From positions 25,260 through 89,259 of the forward strand of contig JAFUFT010000035.1 of NCBI GenBank assembly GCA_017469795.1: DNA of 64,000 bases. The letters are read 5' to 3'. Within the stretch, counting starts at the first letter, position 1. Every line of letters begins with the position of its first letter. The notes beneath the pieces are model-generated. The model was given only the letters and a program-made list of their open reading frames with translations, was not told the DNA's origin and made no database searches. A program made the position numbers and the translations under genes. This DNA is from Oscillospiraceae bacterium. GTDB taxonomy: Bacteria > Bacillota > Clostridia > Oscillospirales > Oscillospiraceae. Shown here one piece after another: positions 18,782-28,123 of the stretch.

Positions 18782-18824
18782 ACGCCCGGTTCGGGACGCA
18801 TCATTCTGCGCCGGAACCGGGCGT
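18782..18824 (-). terminator. Hairpin at the end of the glutamate synthase operon
   Basis: ACGCCCGGTTC (18782-18792) pairs with GAACCGGGCGT (18814-18824). It overlaps the last codons of the ANTAR gene and is the only candidate end signal for the seven-gene leftward operon. It lacks a strong T run on the minus strand. Confidence 0.5.
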
Positions 18825-19403
18825 TTTCAGTATTTCTGCCGCCACTTCCCGTTTAGACCGCCGGGTGTCCATGGACAGCTTTTCGATATACCGGTGCGCT
18901 TCGGCCTCGGTCATCTGTTTCCGGGCGATGAGCTGCCACTTCGCCTGGTTGATCAGCCGCATTTCCCGGATCTTTTCTTCCACGGTGACCTGCTTCTCCT
19001 CCATCCGGCGCATCCGCTCCCGGGTCGCCCGGAGGATCTGGAGCGCCCAGGTCACTGCCTGCGTGTTCGTAGGCTTTGGCAGCACCGCCACGCCCCACTC
19101 GGAGACCTGATCGCAGATCTCATCGTAGAGTTCCCGCCGCACAAAGAGCAGCACGCCGGCAGGACTGTCCGCACAGGCATCCATGGCGAGGCGTACTCCG
19201 GGATCATCCGGCAGGGGATCGTTGACCAGAACCAGATCGTAGTTCTGTTCCAGAAGACGCCGTTTTGCGGCGCTGACGCTTTTTACGGTCGTCACGGGAT
19301 AGTACATGCTGCCGGGCAGCAGCGGCAACAGGGATTCGTTGAATTTTTCTGCGGCGGAAACCAGCAGTACGCTGTAGGTCCTGTCTAAGAATACCAAAGG
19401 CAC
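18801..19403 (-). CDS. ANTAR-domain RNA-binding antiterminator
   Basis: A 200-residue regulator. Residues 1-120 form a receiver-like domain (YSVLLVSAAEKF; YDLVLVNDPLPDD; VAVLPKPT), with N-D-P where classic receivers have a phosphorylatable Asp pattern. A coiled-coil helix (RMRRMEEKQVTVEEKIREM) leads into the ANTAR domain (INQAKWQLIARKQMTEAEAHRYIEKLSMDTRRSKREVA). ANTAR proteins bind paired hexaloop hairpins in nascent mRNA and stop terminator formation. It is the last gene of the glutamine synthetase/glutamate synthase operon, so nitrogen control is likely. Candidate RNA targets are the two leaders at 25676-25926. Confidence 0.9.
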   Translation of the reverse strand: MPLVFLDRTYSVLLVSAAEKFNESLLPLLPGSMYYPVTTVKSVSAAKRRLLEQNYDLVLVNDPLPDDPGVRLAMDACADSPAGVLLFVRRELYDEICDQVSEWGVAVLPKPTNTQAVTWALQILRATRERMRRMEEKQVTVEEKIREMRLINQAKWQLIARKQMTEAEAHRYIEKLSMDTRRSKREVAAEILKTPGSGAE

Positions 19404-19431
19404 ACCTCCTTTTCGGGATGATCGAACCTGA

Positions 19432-20601
19432 TCAGAGATAAGCCGACAGGATGATTTCCGGCAGACAGTTCCTCAGGAAGTCGCTCTTTGCCGCCAATTC
19501 CCGGGCGTCATGAAGGGTTTTTGGCAGGTATGCCGCGGGCTCCGCCGGATCGGGAGGCGTCAGGTTTTCCGTGATTCCGTACAATCCCGCCCGAATGGCC
19601 AGGGCGATGGCCAGGTAGGAGTTGGCCGTGGGATCGGGAGAGCGAAGCTCCGCCCGGCGATAGGATCCCGTGGCCGCAGGGATCCGAATCAGCTGATTCC
19701 GGTTCTCCGGGGACCAGTTGACTGCCCCCGGGGCCCGGTCCCGTCCCAGCCGCGCGTAGGATTCCTCGGTGGGGTTTAAGAACAGGGTGCTCTCCCGGAT
19801 CCTGTCAAGAAGGCCGGCGACCATGGGCATCAGCAGATCCCGCCCGGACCCGTCATCGGCGGACAGATTGATGTGCATGCCGCTGCCGGGCTGATCGGGC
19901 AGGGGACGAGGGGAGAAGTCCGCCCAGAGGCCGTTCTGGGCGGCTATGGTGCGTACCACAGCCTGGAAGGTCACGGCGTTGTCCGCGGCGGTCAGGGGGT
20001 CGGCATAGCGGAAGTCGATCTCGTTCTGGCCGGGACCGCCCTCGTGGTGGGAGCTCTCCGGCTGGATGCCCATCTGCTCCAGAGTCAGGCAGATCTCCCG
20101 CCGGACGTTTTCCCCCCGGTCCGCCGGGGCGATGTCCATATAACCCGCATGGTCATAGGGTTCCTTCGTGGGCTCCCCGTTCTCGTCCAGCTTGAAGAGA
20201 TAGAACTCGATCTCCGATCCCACGGAAAAGCGGACGCCCCTGGCCTCGGCTTCCGCCACGGTCTCCATCAGGATACGGCGGGAATCCGCTTCGAAGGGGG
20301 TGCCGTCCGGATAGAAGATGTTGCAGAACATATGGACCACCCGCCCGCTTTGGGGCCGCCAGGGCAGGGCTGTCAAAGTGGCCGGGTCCGGCCGCAGCAG
20401 CAGGTCCGAGCGTTCCTCCCCGCCGAACCCCGCAATGGAGGAGGCGTCGATGGCGATGCCTTCCGAGAAGGCCCGCTTCAGCTCCGGGGGCATGATGGCC
20501 ACGTTCTTCTGTCTGCCGTACACGTCGCAGAAGGCCAGGCGGATGAATTTGACATCCGTCTCCTCCACATATTGCATTACCTCGTCCTGAGTGAATTTCA
20601 T
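19432..20601 (-). CDS. glnA: Glutamine synthetase, short type I-like
   Basis: A 389-residue glutamine synthetase that amidates glutamate with ATP and ammonia. Seen: the N-terminal beta-grasp (FIRLAFCDVYGRQKNVAIMP), metal-ligand segment GSEIEFYLF, EGGPGQNEIDF, the GSGMHINLS ATP-binding loop and the substrate loop SPENRNQLIRIPAA. It is shorter than the usual 440-470 residues. No C-terminal adenylylation tyrosine region is apparent. It lies 18 bases after the GXGXG subunit gene and before the ANTAR gene. A second, unrelated glutamine synthetase (type III) is encoded divergently at 25958. Use on a different amine cannot be ruled out. Confidence 0.88.
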   Translation of the reverse strand: MKFTQDEVMQYVEETDVKFIRLAFCDVYGRQKNVAIMPPELKRAFSEGIAIDASSIAGFGGEERSDLLLRPDPATLTALPWRPQSGRVVHMFCNIFYPDGTPFEADSRRILMETVAEAEARGVRFSVGSEIEFYLFKLDENGEPTKEPYDHAGYMDIAPADRGENVRREICLTLEQMGIQPESSHHEGGPGQNEIDFRYADPLTAADNAVTFQAVVRTIAAQNGLWADFSPRPLPDQPGSGMHINLSADDGSGRDLLMPMVAGLLDRIRESTLFLNPTEESYARLGRDRAPGAVNWSPENRNQLIRIPAATGSYRRAELRSPDPTANSYLAIALAIRAGLYGITENLTPPDPAEPAAYLPKTLHDARELAAKSDFLRNCLPEIILSAYL

Positions 20602-20619
20602 AGGAACACTCCCTTGTTG

Positions 20620-21339
20620 TTAATTCGCCACATACATCTGGCGGTAGGGATTCCGGCTGTCCGGGGTGACGACAGTAAAGGGACTGCCGATCAGGCTTGC
20701 ATAGTCGCCGCCGAAGTGGACGCAGTACTGCCGCAGGTATGGCTCAATTTCCTTCAGATCCTCTGCGGAGGCAGGCCGGGCCGTCACCTGATCCGGGAAC
20801 AAAATATCTTTGCAGTCGGACCGGAGAAACAGCTTTCCGCCGTGCATTCCGGTGCAGGGGTAGTTGCTGACGATGGGGCCGTCGGTATGGAGGCCCAGTA
20901 CAATGATCATGCCCCCGGCCTGATATTCTCCCAGAAAACTCCCGGCCTTTCCGCCGATGACCAGCACCGGCAGATGCTCATGGTACTCTTTCATGTGGAT
21001 GCCTGCCCGGTAACCGGCGTCACCTTCCACATAGATCTCGCCGCCCCGCATGGCGTAGCCTGCGGTGTCCCCGATGGAGCCGTGGATCACGATGGACCCT
21101 GCGTTCATGGTGTCGCCCACGGCGTCCTGGGCGTTGCCGAAGACCTCAATGTCCGCGCCGTCCAGATAGGCGCCCAGGGCGTTGCCGGGGATGCCGTGGA
21201 TCTCCAGCTTCCTGCGTTTCATGCCCGCGGCAATAAACCGCTGGCCCAGACAGCCCCGCAGGACTGTATCCTCCTCAGTCTCCCGGAGCCGTTTTCCAAG
21301 CTCCAGAAAGTCCATGTTCGAAGTATCGATCGCAAGCAT
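20620..21339 (-). CDS. Glutamate synthase GXGXG domain protein (GltB domain 3)
   Basis: A 239-residue protein equal to the C-terminal right-handed beta-helix domain of the large glutamate synthase subunit. Repeating G-x-x-G-x-x-x-G turns are clear (GNALGAYLDGADIEVFGNAQDAVGDTMNAG shortened here; GSIGDTAGYAMRGG; GDAGYRAGIHMKEY). In classic enzymes this domain is fused to the FMN domain; here it is separate, as in archaeal and many clostridial enzymes. The ATG overlaps the stop of the flavoprotein gene by one base. Confidence 0.92.
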   Translation of the reverse strand: MLAIDTSNMDFLELGKRLRETEEDTVLRGCLGQRFIAAGMKRRKLEIHGIPGNALGAYLDGADIEVFGNAQDAVGDTMNAGSIVIHGSIGDTAGYAMRGGEIYVEGDAGYRAGIHMKEYHEHLPVLVIGGKAGSFLGEYQAGGMIIVLGLHTDGPIVSNYPCTGMHGGKLFLRSDCKDILFPDQVTARPASAEDLKEIEPYLRQYCVHFGGDYASLIGSPFTVVTPDSRNPYRQMYVAN

Positions 21340-22592
21340 TATACCACACCTCCCAAGGTTTGTCTCCGGTATTCTGCACCAAAGGGCAGCAGCGACGGAT
21401 CTTTTTTCACGGTCTCAAAGTCGATGGAGTCAAGGGGGCGACGCTCCCGGATCAGAGCCGTGTAAATGCCAGCACGGTGCAGATCACCCATGAGGATAAA
21501 GCCTGTCAGATATCCGTCCTTTGTAAAGAGCTTCTTGTAGCTTCCCTCCGAGGCTTCCATGTAAACCTGCCCGCCGTTGGATTCCTCGTAATAGCTGCCG
21601 GCGGTCATCAGATGCACGCCCATCAGGCCCATGGAGTTCATGGGGATGCCCCCGTCAAAGACTGCCTCGCCGCCGGCCATGTTGATCCCGGCGGTCCGGC
21701 CCTGCATGGCGGCGTTGGGGAGAATGGCCAGAATCCCCTGGCCTCCGGTGATGATGTTTTTCGATTCGACGCAGTCGCCCGCTGCGTATACACAGGGAAT
21801 CGTCGTCGCCATGGAGGCATCCGTGACAATGCCCCGGTTTACGTCGCCGCCGGCATCCTTGATAAGTCCCGTATTGGGCCGCACGCCGATGGCCAGAACC
21901 AGCAGATCGAATTCCACAGTCTCCCCGCTGTTCATCAGGGCCTTCGTCCCTTGAAACTCCTTCGCGCTGTCCCCCAGCATGAGCCGGATGCCCTTTGCCT
22001 TCAGATGCTGTTCCACGATCTCCGCGCTCTCGGGCTGAAGGATGCTGGACAGGACGTGGGGGGCAAGGTCGCAGACAGTCAGATGCTTTGTATGGGCATA
22101 GAGGCCCTCGGCGCACTTGAGACCAATGAGTCCGCCGCCGATGATCAGCACCCGGCTCTCCGGCGTCACGGCCTGCATAAGCCCTCTGGCGTCGGACAGG
22201 GTCATAAAGGTGAACTTCTTCTCCTGCGGGACGGTATCCAATCCGGCAAAGGGCGGCACAAAGGGGCCCGAGCCTGCCGCCACGCACAGGGCGTCATAGG
22301 GAAGTACCTGGCCGTCCGACAGGGTCAGGGTCTTTGCCGTCGGGTCCAGCTTCTCTGCGGTGACGCCGTGGAGGGCGGTGACGCCGTTTCTTTCATAGAA
22401 GTCCGAACCCCGGTAGGACATTTTCTCCTCGTCCGTGGCCCCCTCCAGATAGTAGGAAATCAGAGGACGGCCGTAGTTGGAATCAGCTTCAGCGGAGATC
22501 AGCGTGATGCTGCCCGACCGGTCCGCGCTGCGGATCCCCTCGATGCAGTGGATGCCTGCAATGCCGCCGCCAACGATCACGTAGCGCTTCAT
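21339..22592 (-). CDS. FAD/NAD(P)-dependent oxidoreductase of the glutamate synthase operon
   Basis: A 417-residue pyridine-nucleotide disulfide oxidoreductase-like flavoprotein. FAD site VIVGGGIAGIHCIEGI at the N-terminus; NAD(P) site VLIIGGGLIGLKCAEGL near 150; second FAD motif VYAAGDCVES near 270; and a rubredoxin/nitrite-reductase-type C-terminal domain. It is expected to feed electrons from NAD(P)H through the ferredoxin subunit into the FMN subunit, replacing the usual GltD. Both ends overlap neighbouring genes, so it is tightly coupled in the operon. Confidence 0.88.
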   Translation of the reverse strand: MKRYVIVGGGIAGIHCIEGIRSADRSGSITLISAEADSNYGRPLISYYLEGATDEEKMSYRGSDFYERNGVTALHGVTAEKLDPTAKTLTLSDGQVLPYDALCVAAGSGPFVPPFAGLDTVPQEKKFTFMTLSDARGLMQAVTPESRVLIIGGGLIGLKCAEGLYAHTKHLTVCDLAPHVLSSILQPESAEIVEQHLKAKGIRLMLGDSAKEFQGTKALMNSGETVEFDLLVLAIGVRPNTGLIKDAGGDVNRGIVTDASMATTIPCVYAAGDCVESKNIITGGQGILAILPNAAMQGRTAGINMAGGEAVFDGGIPMNSMGLMGVHLMTAGSYYEESNGGQVYMEASEGSYKKLFTKDGYLTGFILMGDLHRAGIYTALIRERRPLDSIDFETVKKDPSLLPFGAEYRRQTLGGVV

Positions 22593-23032
22593 GCCGACGC
22601 CTCCTCTCGTTCCTCATAGACGATTGCGTTGTTGGGACACCCCGCCGCGCAGGCCGGCGCGCCGCAGGCGTTCTCTAGACAGAGTTCACATTTTGTGGCC
22701 GCTCCATCCGGACCCGGCGCCACCGCCCCATAGGGACATACCAGTACACAGGTCAGGCACCCCACGCATTTGTCGTGGTCGATTTTCACCGTTCCGTCCT
22801 GGATGGACAGCGCCCCGGAGATGCAGCTCTTTACGCAAAGCGGGTCAGTACAGTGCCGGCAGGACACGGCGTAATGGATCTCTCCCTGTCCCTCGATATG
22901 GAGGCGGGGATGGATGACCTTTCCACGCAGGGCCTTGGCCATGTCCGTCTCTCCGGAGTTGGCAAAGGCGCAGTTATATTCGCACAGGTGGCACCCCAGG
23001 CACCACTTTTCGTTCACATAGACTCGTTTCAT
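22589..23032 (-). CDS. 4Fe-4S ferredoxin-type subunit (HycB/DMSO-reductase-like)
   Basis: A 147-residue electron carrier with four Cys clusters: CLGCHLCEYNC, CRHCTDPLCVKSC, CVGCLTCVLVCP and CELCLENACGAPAC. The arrangement is that of polyferredoxin subunits of molybdo-enzymes and of clostridial glutamate synthase operons. It sits between the FMN and FAD subunits with an ATGA overlap, and likely passes electrons between them. Confidence 0.9.
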   Translation of the reverse strand: MKRVYVNEKWCLGCHLCEYNCAFANSGETDMAKALRGKVIHPRLHIEGQGEIHYAVSCRHCTDPLCVKSCISGALSIQDGTVKIDHDKCVGCLTCVLVCPYGAVAPGPDGAATKCELCLENACGAPACAAGCPNNAIVYEEREEASA

Positions 23033-23044
23033 TCCGCAGCCCTC

Positions 23045-24553
23045 CTATTCGCCTGCGTGGGAGATGCCCAGAATCCGCAGCTCCGCGTCAGTGAGGCCAA
23101 CGCCCCGGAGCATCAGACGGTTGCCCCGCAGAGCCTCGATGGAGTTGATGCCCATGCCTCCCATGAGCTCCTTGATCTCGTGGTTCCAGGCGGTCATTAG
23201 ATTGACCAGACGCTTGTAGCCCAGGTCCGGGTTCAGCCGCTTTACCAGCTCCGGCTTCTGGGTGGCGATGCCCCAGTTGCAGTTGCCGGTCTGACAGGTG
23301 CGGCAGAGATGACAGCCCAGGGCCAGCAGGGCAGCCGTGGCGATGTAGCAGGCGTCCGCCCCCAGGGCAATGGCCTTTACCACGTCCGCCGACGATCGGA
23401 TGGAACCGCCCACCACCAGGGAGACGTTTCCGCGGATTCCTTCGTCCCGGAGCCGCTGATCCACCGCCGCCAGAGCCAGTTCAATGGGAATGCCCACAGA
23501 GTCCCGGATCCGGGTGGGCGCTGCGCCGGTGCCGCCCCGGAAACCGTCGATGGCGATGATGTCCGCTCCGGACCGGGCAATGCCGCTGGCAATGGCCGCG
23601 ATGTTGTGGACCGCCGCCACCTTGACGATTACGGGTTTCTTATGGCCGGTGGCCTCCTTGATGGAGTAGACCAGTTGCCGGAGGTCCTCGATGGAGTAGA
23701 TGTCGTGATGGGGTGCGGGGGAGATGGCGTCGGAGCCCTCCGGGATCATGCGGGTACGGGACACATCTGGACCGACCTTGGTGCCGGGCAGGTGCCCGCC
23801 GATGCCCGGCTTGGCCCCCTGGCCCATCTTGATCTCCACTGCGGCGCCCGCCTCCATATAGTCCCGGTGTACGCCGAAGCGGCCGGAGGCCACCTGCACG
23901 ATGGTGTTGGGACCGTAGACATAGAAGTCCTCGTGGAGACCTCCCTCGCCGGTGTTGTAGTAGATCCCCAGCTCCTTCGAGGCCCGGGCCAGGGACTCGT
24001 GGGCGTTGTAGCTGATGGAGCCGTAGCTCATGGCGGAAAACATCACCGGCATGCTGAGCTCCAGCTGGGGCGTCAGCTCACATTTGAGATTGCCGTTTTC
24101 GTCCCGCTCCAGCTTCTCCGGCTTCTTCCCCAGGAATACCCGGGTCTCCATGGGCTCCCGAAGAGGATCGATGGAGGGGTTGGTCACCTGAGAGGCGTTG
24201 ATGAGGATCTTATCCCAATAGACCGGATAGTTTTTCGGGTTGCCCATGGAGGAGAGCAGCACGCCGCCGGAAAGAGCCTGCTTGTAGACCTCCCGGATGG
24301 TGTCGCCTTCCCAGTTGGCGTTCTCCCGCAGACGGCAGTCGGATTTGACGATCTTCAGCGCCCGGGTGGGACAGAGGGAAACGCAACGCTGACAGTTGAC
24401 GCACTTGCTCTCGTCGCTGAGCATCAGGTCCCGCTCCGGGTCATAGGAATGAACCTCGTTGGCGCACTGCCGGGCGCAGACCTGACAGCGGATGCACCGG
24501 GCGTCATTCCGCACCACTTCGAACTCCGGGTAAAAATAGTTGATTCCAGGCAT
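23045..24553 (-). CDS. Glutamate synthase FMN/Fe-S subunit (GltB domain 2)
   Basis: 502 residues from the ATG at 24551-24553, chosen because it forms an ATGA overlap with the upstream amidotransferase stop; a GTG three codons earlier is possible. Two [4Fe-4S] motifs open the protein (CIRCQVCARQC and CVNCQRCVSLCP). The FMN barrel follows (MSYGSISYNAHESLA; GEGGLHED; IKMGQGAKPGIGGHLPG; DGFRGGTGAAP), ending with a Cys-rich CHLCRTCQTGNC site. It makes glutamate from 2-oxoglutarate and glutamine-derived ammonia. The gene ends in TAG. Confidence 0.95.
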   Translation of the reverse strand: MPGINYFYPEFEVVRNDARCIRCQVCARQCANEVHSYDPERDLMLSDESKCVNCQRCVSLCPTRALKIVKSDCRLRENANWEGDTIREVYKQALSGGVLLSSMGNPKNYPVYWDKILINASQVTNPSIDPLREPMETRVFLGKKPEKLERDENGNLKCELTPQLELSMPVMFSAMSYGSISYNAHESLARASKELGIYYNTGEGGLHEDFYVYGPNTIVQVASGRFGVHRDYMEAGAAVEIKMGQGAKPGIGGHLPGTKVGPDVSRTRMIPEGSDAISPAPHHDIYSIEDLRQLVYSIKEATGHKKPVIVKVAAVHNIAAIASGIARSGADIIAIDGFRGGTGAAPTRIRDSVGIPIELALAAVDQRLRDEGIRGNVSLVVGGSIRSSADVVKAIALGADACYIATAALLALGCHLCRTCQTGNCNWGIATQKPELVKRLNPDLGYKRLVNLMTAWNHEIKELMGGMGINSIEALRGNRLMLRGVGLTDAELRILGISHAGE

Positions 24554-25650
24554 CAATAACACCCCTCTTTCACGGTCACGATCACCGGCTCTCCGCCGGC
24601 AGGGGACCAGATGTTCCCGGCCTCCGGCTCCATGGCACGGATGGCGGCCTCCTCGCTGGCGATGAAGGTCAGATCGTCCTTTTCTCCCACCACCATGCTT
24701 CTGAGCTTCAGCCGGTCGTTGAGGGCCATCAGTCCGCCCTCAAAGCCCAGAATGATGGAGAAGGGGCCGGTGATCAGAAGGCTGGGATAGACCTTCCGGA
24801 GAAAGCTCAGCTTCAGCCGCTCTTCCTCCGTGGGCTTCCGCTTGATGGTGGACCAGAAGGGCGCCGCAATCACCGAGGCAAGCTCCGTCAGGGAGAGGCC
24901 CTGCTTCCGCTGGAGGAAGTCGGCAATATAGGTGATGACCTCCGTGTCCGTCTGGAGGGTACATTTGTATCCGAACATCTCGATGTACCGCCGGTTGGCG
25001 TCATAGGAGGAGATCTCCCCGTTGTGGACGATGGTCCGGTCCAGCAGTGCGAAGGGATGGGCCCCGCCCCACCAGCCGGGGGTGTTGGTGGGATACCGGC
25101 CGTGGGCAGTCCAGCAGTAGGCTTCATATTCCTCCAGACGGTAGAACTCTCCCACGTCCTCCGGGAAGCCCACCGCCTTGAAGACCCCCATGTTCTTTCC
25201 CGAGGAAAACACATAGGTCCCCTGTAAATGAGTGTTGATGTGCATGACGATCCGGGCGAGGAATTCGTTTTCATCCAGCTGCCGGGAGGCCAGCACAGAA
25301 CGGAGCGGAGTCACGAAGTAGCGCCAGATCAGCGGCTCGTCGGTTATGCTGGGGATCTTCCGGGTGGGGATGATCTCCCCCTTGACGATCTCCAGATGAT
25401 CCCGGAGATAGGCCTCGCACGCTGCCCGGCAGGGCTCCCCGTCATAGAAGATGTGCAGGGCAAACAGGTCCTTGTATTCCGGATAGATGCCATAGCCCGC
25501 AAACCCGCCGCCCAGACCGTTGGACCGTTCGTGCATGGGGCGCATGCTCTCGATGATCTTCTCCCCGGTCATCCGGCGTCCCTCTCTGGAGATCACAGCG
25601 GAGATGGCGCAGCCCGAGGGGATCCGAATCTGGCCTTCCAGCATACTCAT
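24553..25650 (-). CDS. Class II glutamine amidotransferase (GltB domain 1)
   Basis: 365 residues from the ATG at 25648-25650. A GGAG lies 8 bases before this ATG, whereas the in-frame ATG at 25668 lacks a ribosome-binding site. The N-terminus MSMLEGQIRIPSGCAISAVIS places the nucleophile Cys about residue 14, as in stand-alone GltB amidotransferase subunits. WTAHGRYPTNTPGWWGGAHPF and VHNGEISSYDANR are the Ntn-hydrolase glutamine-binding loops. It is the first gene of the seven-gene leftward operon and lies downstream of a leader terminator. Confidence 0.93.
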   Translation of the reverse strand: MSMLEGQIRIPSGCAISAVISREGRRMTGEKIIESMRPMHERSNGLGGGFAGYGIYPEYKDLFALHIFYDGEPCRAACEAYLRDHLEIVKGEIIPTRKIPSITDEPLIWRYFVTPLRSVLASRQLDENEFLARIVMHINTHLQGTYVFSSGKNMGVFKAVGFPEDVGEFYRLEEYEAYCWTAHGRYPTNTPGWWGGAHPFALLDRTIVHNGEISSYDANRRYIEMFGYKCTLQTDTEVITYIADFLQRKQGLSLTELASVIAAPFWSTIKRKPTEEERLKLSFLRKVYPSLLITGPFSIILGFEGGLMALNDRLKLRSMVVGEKDDLTFIASEEAAIRAMEPEAGNIWSPAGGEPVIVTVKEGCY

Positions 25651-25675
25651 ACGATCAACTCCAATCATACATATA

Positions 25676-25737
25676 AAAAGGGAACGGCGGCGTCCCTCGG
25701 CAGGGTATACTTACCCCACTGAGAACGCCGTCGTTCC
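25676..25737 (-). promoter_or_regulatory. Leader terminator/antiterminator of the glutamate synthase operon
   Basis: On the minus strand a 13-base stem (GGAACGACGGCGT against ACGCCGCCGTTCC, one G-T pair) is followed by CTTTTT, an intrinsic terminator 26 bases before the first ATG. Inside it two small alternative hairpins can form: GAAC-GACGGC-GTTC at the 5' edge and GGGT-AAGTAT-ACCC. Two hexaloop hairpins competing with a terminator is the layout of ANTAR targets. The first loop has G at position 4 but not the canonical A at position 1. Confidence 0.6.
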
Positions 25738-25744
25738 TGTCTAC

Positions 25745-25774
25745 ATCATACATTATGCAAGTACGATCTGTCAA
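25745..25774 (-). promoter_or_regulatory. Promoter of the glutamate synthase operon
   Basis: Minus-strand TTGACA (25769-25774) and TATGAT (25745-25750) with an 18-base spacer. The predicted start lies only a few bases before the leader hairpins. Confidence 0.75.
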
Positions 25775-25832
25775 TCTTGCATTATGCACAAAGAAACATC
25801 GGATTTGTCCGTTGATTTTGAAAGAATGACGC

Positions 25833-25861
25833 TTGACGAAATTCTTAAGATGTTGTATCAT
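25833..25861 (+). promoter_or_regulatory. Promoter of the type III glutamine synthetase gene
   Basis: TTGACG (25833-25838) and TATCAT (25856-25861) with a 17-base spacer. The predicted transcript begins just before the hairpin at 25871. Confidence 0.7.
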
Positions 25862-25870
25862 ATCCGCGTT

Positions 25871-25926
25871 GAGACATTGGCGTCTCAGAGGGGTTTCTGC
25901 CCCCCTGACGCCGATGTCTCTTTTTT
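25871..25926 (+). promoter_or_regulatory. Leader terminator with ANTAR-like hexaloop hairpin
   Basis: GAGACATTGGCGTC (25871-25884) pairs with GACGCCGATGTCTC (25907-25920), followed by TTTTTT: an intrinsic terminator upstream of the glutamine synthetase gene. Its 5' arm can instead fold as GAGAC-ATTGGC-GTCTC, a 5-bp hairpin whose hexaloop has A at position 1 and G at position 4, the ANTAR hallmark. A second hairpin GGGG-TTTCTG-CCCC follows. The two folds exclude each other, as expected for antitermination. Confidence 0.65.
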
Positions 25927-25957
25927 GTTTTGTCAATTCTAAGAAAGGGTGAACAAT

Positions 25958-28051
25958 ATGAGCGTACCGGAAATCTTTGCGAGTATGGTATTTGACGATC
26001 AGGTCATGCGGGCCAGGCTGCCCGGGAAGGTGTACAATTCCCTGAAACAGACCATCGAGGGCGGCGCGCCGCTGGATCCGAATGTGGCCAGTGCTGTGGC
26101 CTCCGCCATGCGGGATTGGGCGGTGGAGAAGGGCGCAACCCACTTTACCCACTGGTTCCAGCCCCTCACCGGCACCTCCGCCGAGAAGCACGACAGTTTT
26201 ATTTCCCCTTCCCCGGACGGACGGGTGATCATGGAATTCTCCGGCAAAGAGCTGATCCAGGGAGAGCCGGACGCGTCCTCCTTCCCCTCCGGCGGCCTGC
26301 GGGCCACCTTTGAGGCCAGAGGCTACACCGCCTGGGATCCCACCAGCTACGCCTTCATCAAAGGAAAGACCCTGTGTATCCCCACGGCCTTCTGCTCCTA
26401 CGGCGGTGAAGCGCTGGACAAGAAGACGCCGCTCCTGCGGTCCATGGACGCCATCAACAGGCAGGCCCTGCGGGTCCTCCGGCTCTTCGGAAAGACGAAC
26501 GTCAAACGGGTCACCACTTCCGTGGGCCCGGAACAGGAATACTTCCTGGTGGACGAGGAGACCTTCAAGCAGCGCCCGGACCTCCTCTATACAGGCCGGA
26601 CCCTGTTCGGCGCCAAGCCTCCCAAGGGCCAGGAGCTGGACGACCACTACTTTGGTTCCATCAAACCCAGGGTGCAGGCCTATATGGACGACCTGAACCA
26701 GGAACTCTGGAAGCTGGGCATCCTGGCCAAGACCGAGCACAACGAGGTTGCCCCGGCCCAGCATGAGCTGGCTCCCATCTACACCACCACCAACATCGCC
26801 ACGGACCACAACCAGCTGACCATGGAGATCATGCGGAAGGTGGCAACCCGGCATGGTCTGGTGTGCCTGCTCCACGAAAAGCCATTTGCGGGCGTCAACG
26901 GCTCCGGCAAGCACAACAACTGGTCCATGGCCACGGACACCGGCGTGAACCTGCTGTCCCCCGGGGACACGCCCCATGAGAATGTGCAGTTCCTGCTGTT
27001 CCTGGTGGCGGTGATTCGGGCCGTGGACGAATATCAGAGCCTGCTGCGGCTTTCCGTGGCCACCGCCGGGAACGATCACCGTCTGGGCGCCAACGAGGCG
27101 CCCCCCGCCGTGATCTCCATCTTCCTGGGGGAGGAGCTGCAGGCCATTCTGGACGCCATCGAGGCCGATGCGCCATACGCGGGTACGGAAAAGACCCGCA
27201 TCAAGCTGGGCGTGGATGCTCTGCCCCGATTCACCCGGGACACCACAGACCGGAACCGGACCTCTCCCTTCGCCTTTACGGGCAACAAGTTCGAATTCCG
27301 TATGGTGGGTTCCTCCAACTCCATCGCCTGCGCTAACATCATGCTCAACGCCGCCGTTGCGGCGGTGCTGGGGGACATGGCCGACCAGCTGGAAGCCGCG
27401 GAGGACTTTGATTCCGCCCTTCACGATCTGATCCGTTCCACCATCACGGCCCACAAGCGCATCATTTTCAACGGCAACGGCTACGACGATGCCTGGATCG
27501 CCGAGGCCACGGAGCAGCGGGGCCTTCTGAACCTGAAGACCACCCCGGACGCCATGGCCTATCTGTTGGACAAACAGAACATGGAGATGCTAATCGGCCA
27601 GAAGGTATTCCAGGAGGCGGAGCTCCGCAGCCGCTATGAGATCCAGTTGGAGAACTACTGCAAGTCCGTCCGCATCGAGGCCCTGACCATGGTGGATATG
27701 GTCCGGAAGCTGATCCTTCCTGCCGTCTCCGGATATGGGGCGGAGCTGACGGCGGCGCTGGCGGAAAAGAAGTCCCTCTGCCCGGAGATGGCCTGCGGCT
27801 ATGAGACCAGACTGGTAAAGAAGCTTTCGGGACTGGCGGATGAGATCGACGAGGCTGCGGACGCTCTGGCCGGCCTGACGGAGCAGTTCGACACCATGGA
27901 GGACATCACCGAGGAGGCCTGTTTCATCCGGGATCAGATCCTCCCCGCCATGGATGTGCTCCGGACTCCCTGTGACGAGGCCGAGGGCTGCACATCCTCG
28001 GAATACTGGCCCTTCCCCACCTACGGCGATCTGCTGTTCGGCGTGGTGTAA
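25958..28051 (+). CDS. glnN: Glutamine synthetase type III (GlnN)
   Basis: 697 residues, the usual length for the large type III enzyme. The ATG at 25958 is preferred over an in-frame GTG at 25949 because AAAGGG sits 8 bases before it. Family marks: [30 protein letters not shown], the [17 protein letters not shown] loop, [17 protein letters not shown] and [17 protein letters not shown]. It makes glutamine from glutamate and ammonium in the cytosol. It follows a terminator-containing leader and precedes the ammonium channel, so it is probably induced under nitrogen limitation by antitermination. Confidence 0.97.
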   Translation: MSVPEIFASMVFDDQVMRARLPGKVYNSLKQTIEGGAPLDPNVASAVASAMRDWAVEKGATHFTHWFQPLTGTSAEKHDSFISPSPDGRVIMEFSGKELIQGEPDASSFPSGGLRATFEARGYTAWDPTSYAFIKGKTLCIPTAFCSYGGEALDKKTPLLRSMDAINRQALRVLRLFGKTNVKRVTTSVGPEQEYFLVDEETFKQRPDLLYTGRTLFGAKPPKGQELDDHYFGSIKPRVQAYMDDLNQELWKLGILAKTEHNEVAPAQHELAPIYTTTNIATDHNQLTMEIMRKVATRHGLVCLLHEKPFAGVNGSGKHNNWSMATDTGVNLLSPGDTPHENVQFLLFLVAVIRAVDEYQSLLRLSVATAGNDHRLGANEAPPAVISIFLGEELQAILDAIEADAPYAGTEKTRIKLGVDALPRFTRDTTDRNRTSPFAFTGNKFEFRMVGSSNSIACANIMLNAAVAAVLGDMADQLEAAEDFDSALHDLIRSTITAHKRIIFNGNGYDDAWIAEATEQRGLLNLKTTPDAMAYLLDKQNMEMLIGQKVFQEAELRSRYEIQLENYCKSVRIEALTMVDMVRKLILPAVSGYGAELTAALAEKKSLCPEMACGYETRLVKKLSGLADEIDEAADALAGLTEQFDTMEDITEEACFIRDQILPAMDVLRTPCDEAEGCTSSEYWPFPTYGDLLFGVV

Positions 28052-28123
28052 AAAAGAAAAAGAAACGGGATCAATGGCGCTTTCGTTTCGATCTGAAAAT
28101 CTGAACGAAAGAAGGAATTTAAG

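Noticed and set aside
25745..25800. Repeated CATTATGCA elements between the divergent nitrogen promoters as a CRISPR-like or iteron array
   Set aside because: Only two partial copies exist; they overlap promoter elements and are better regarded as possible regulator half-sites.
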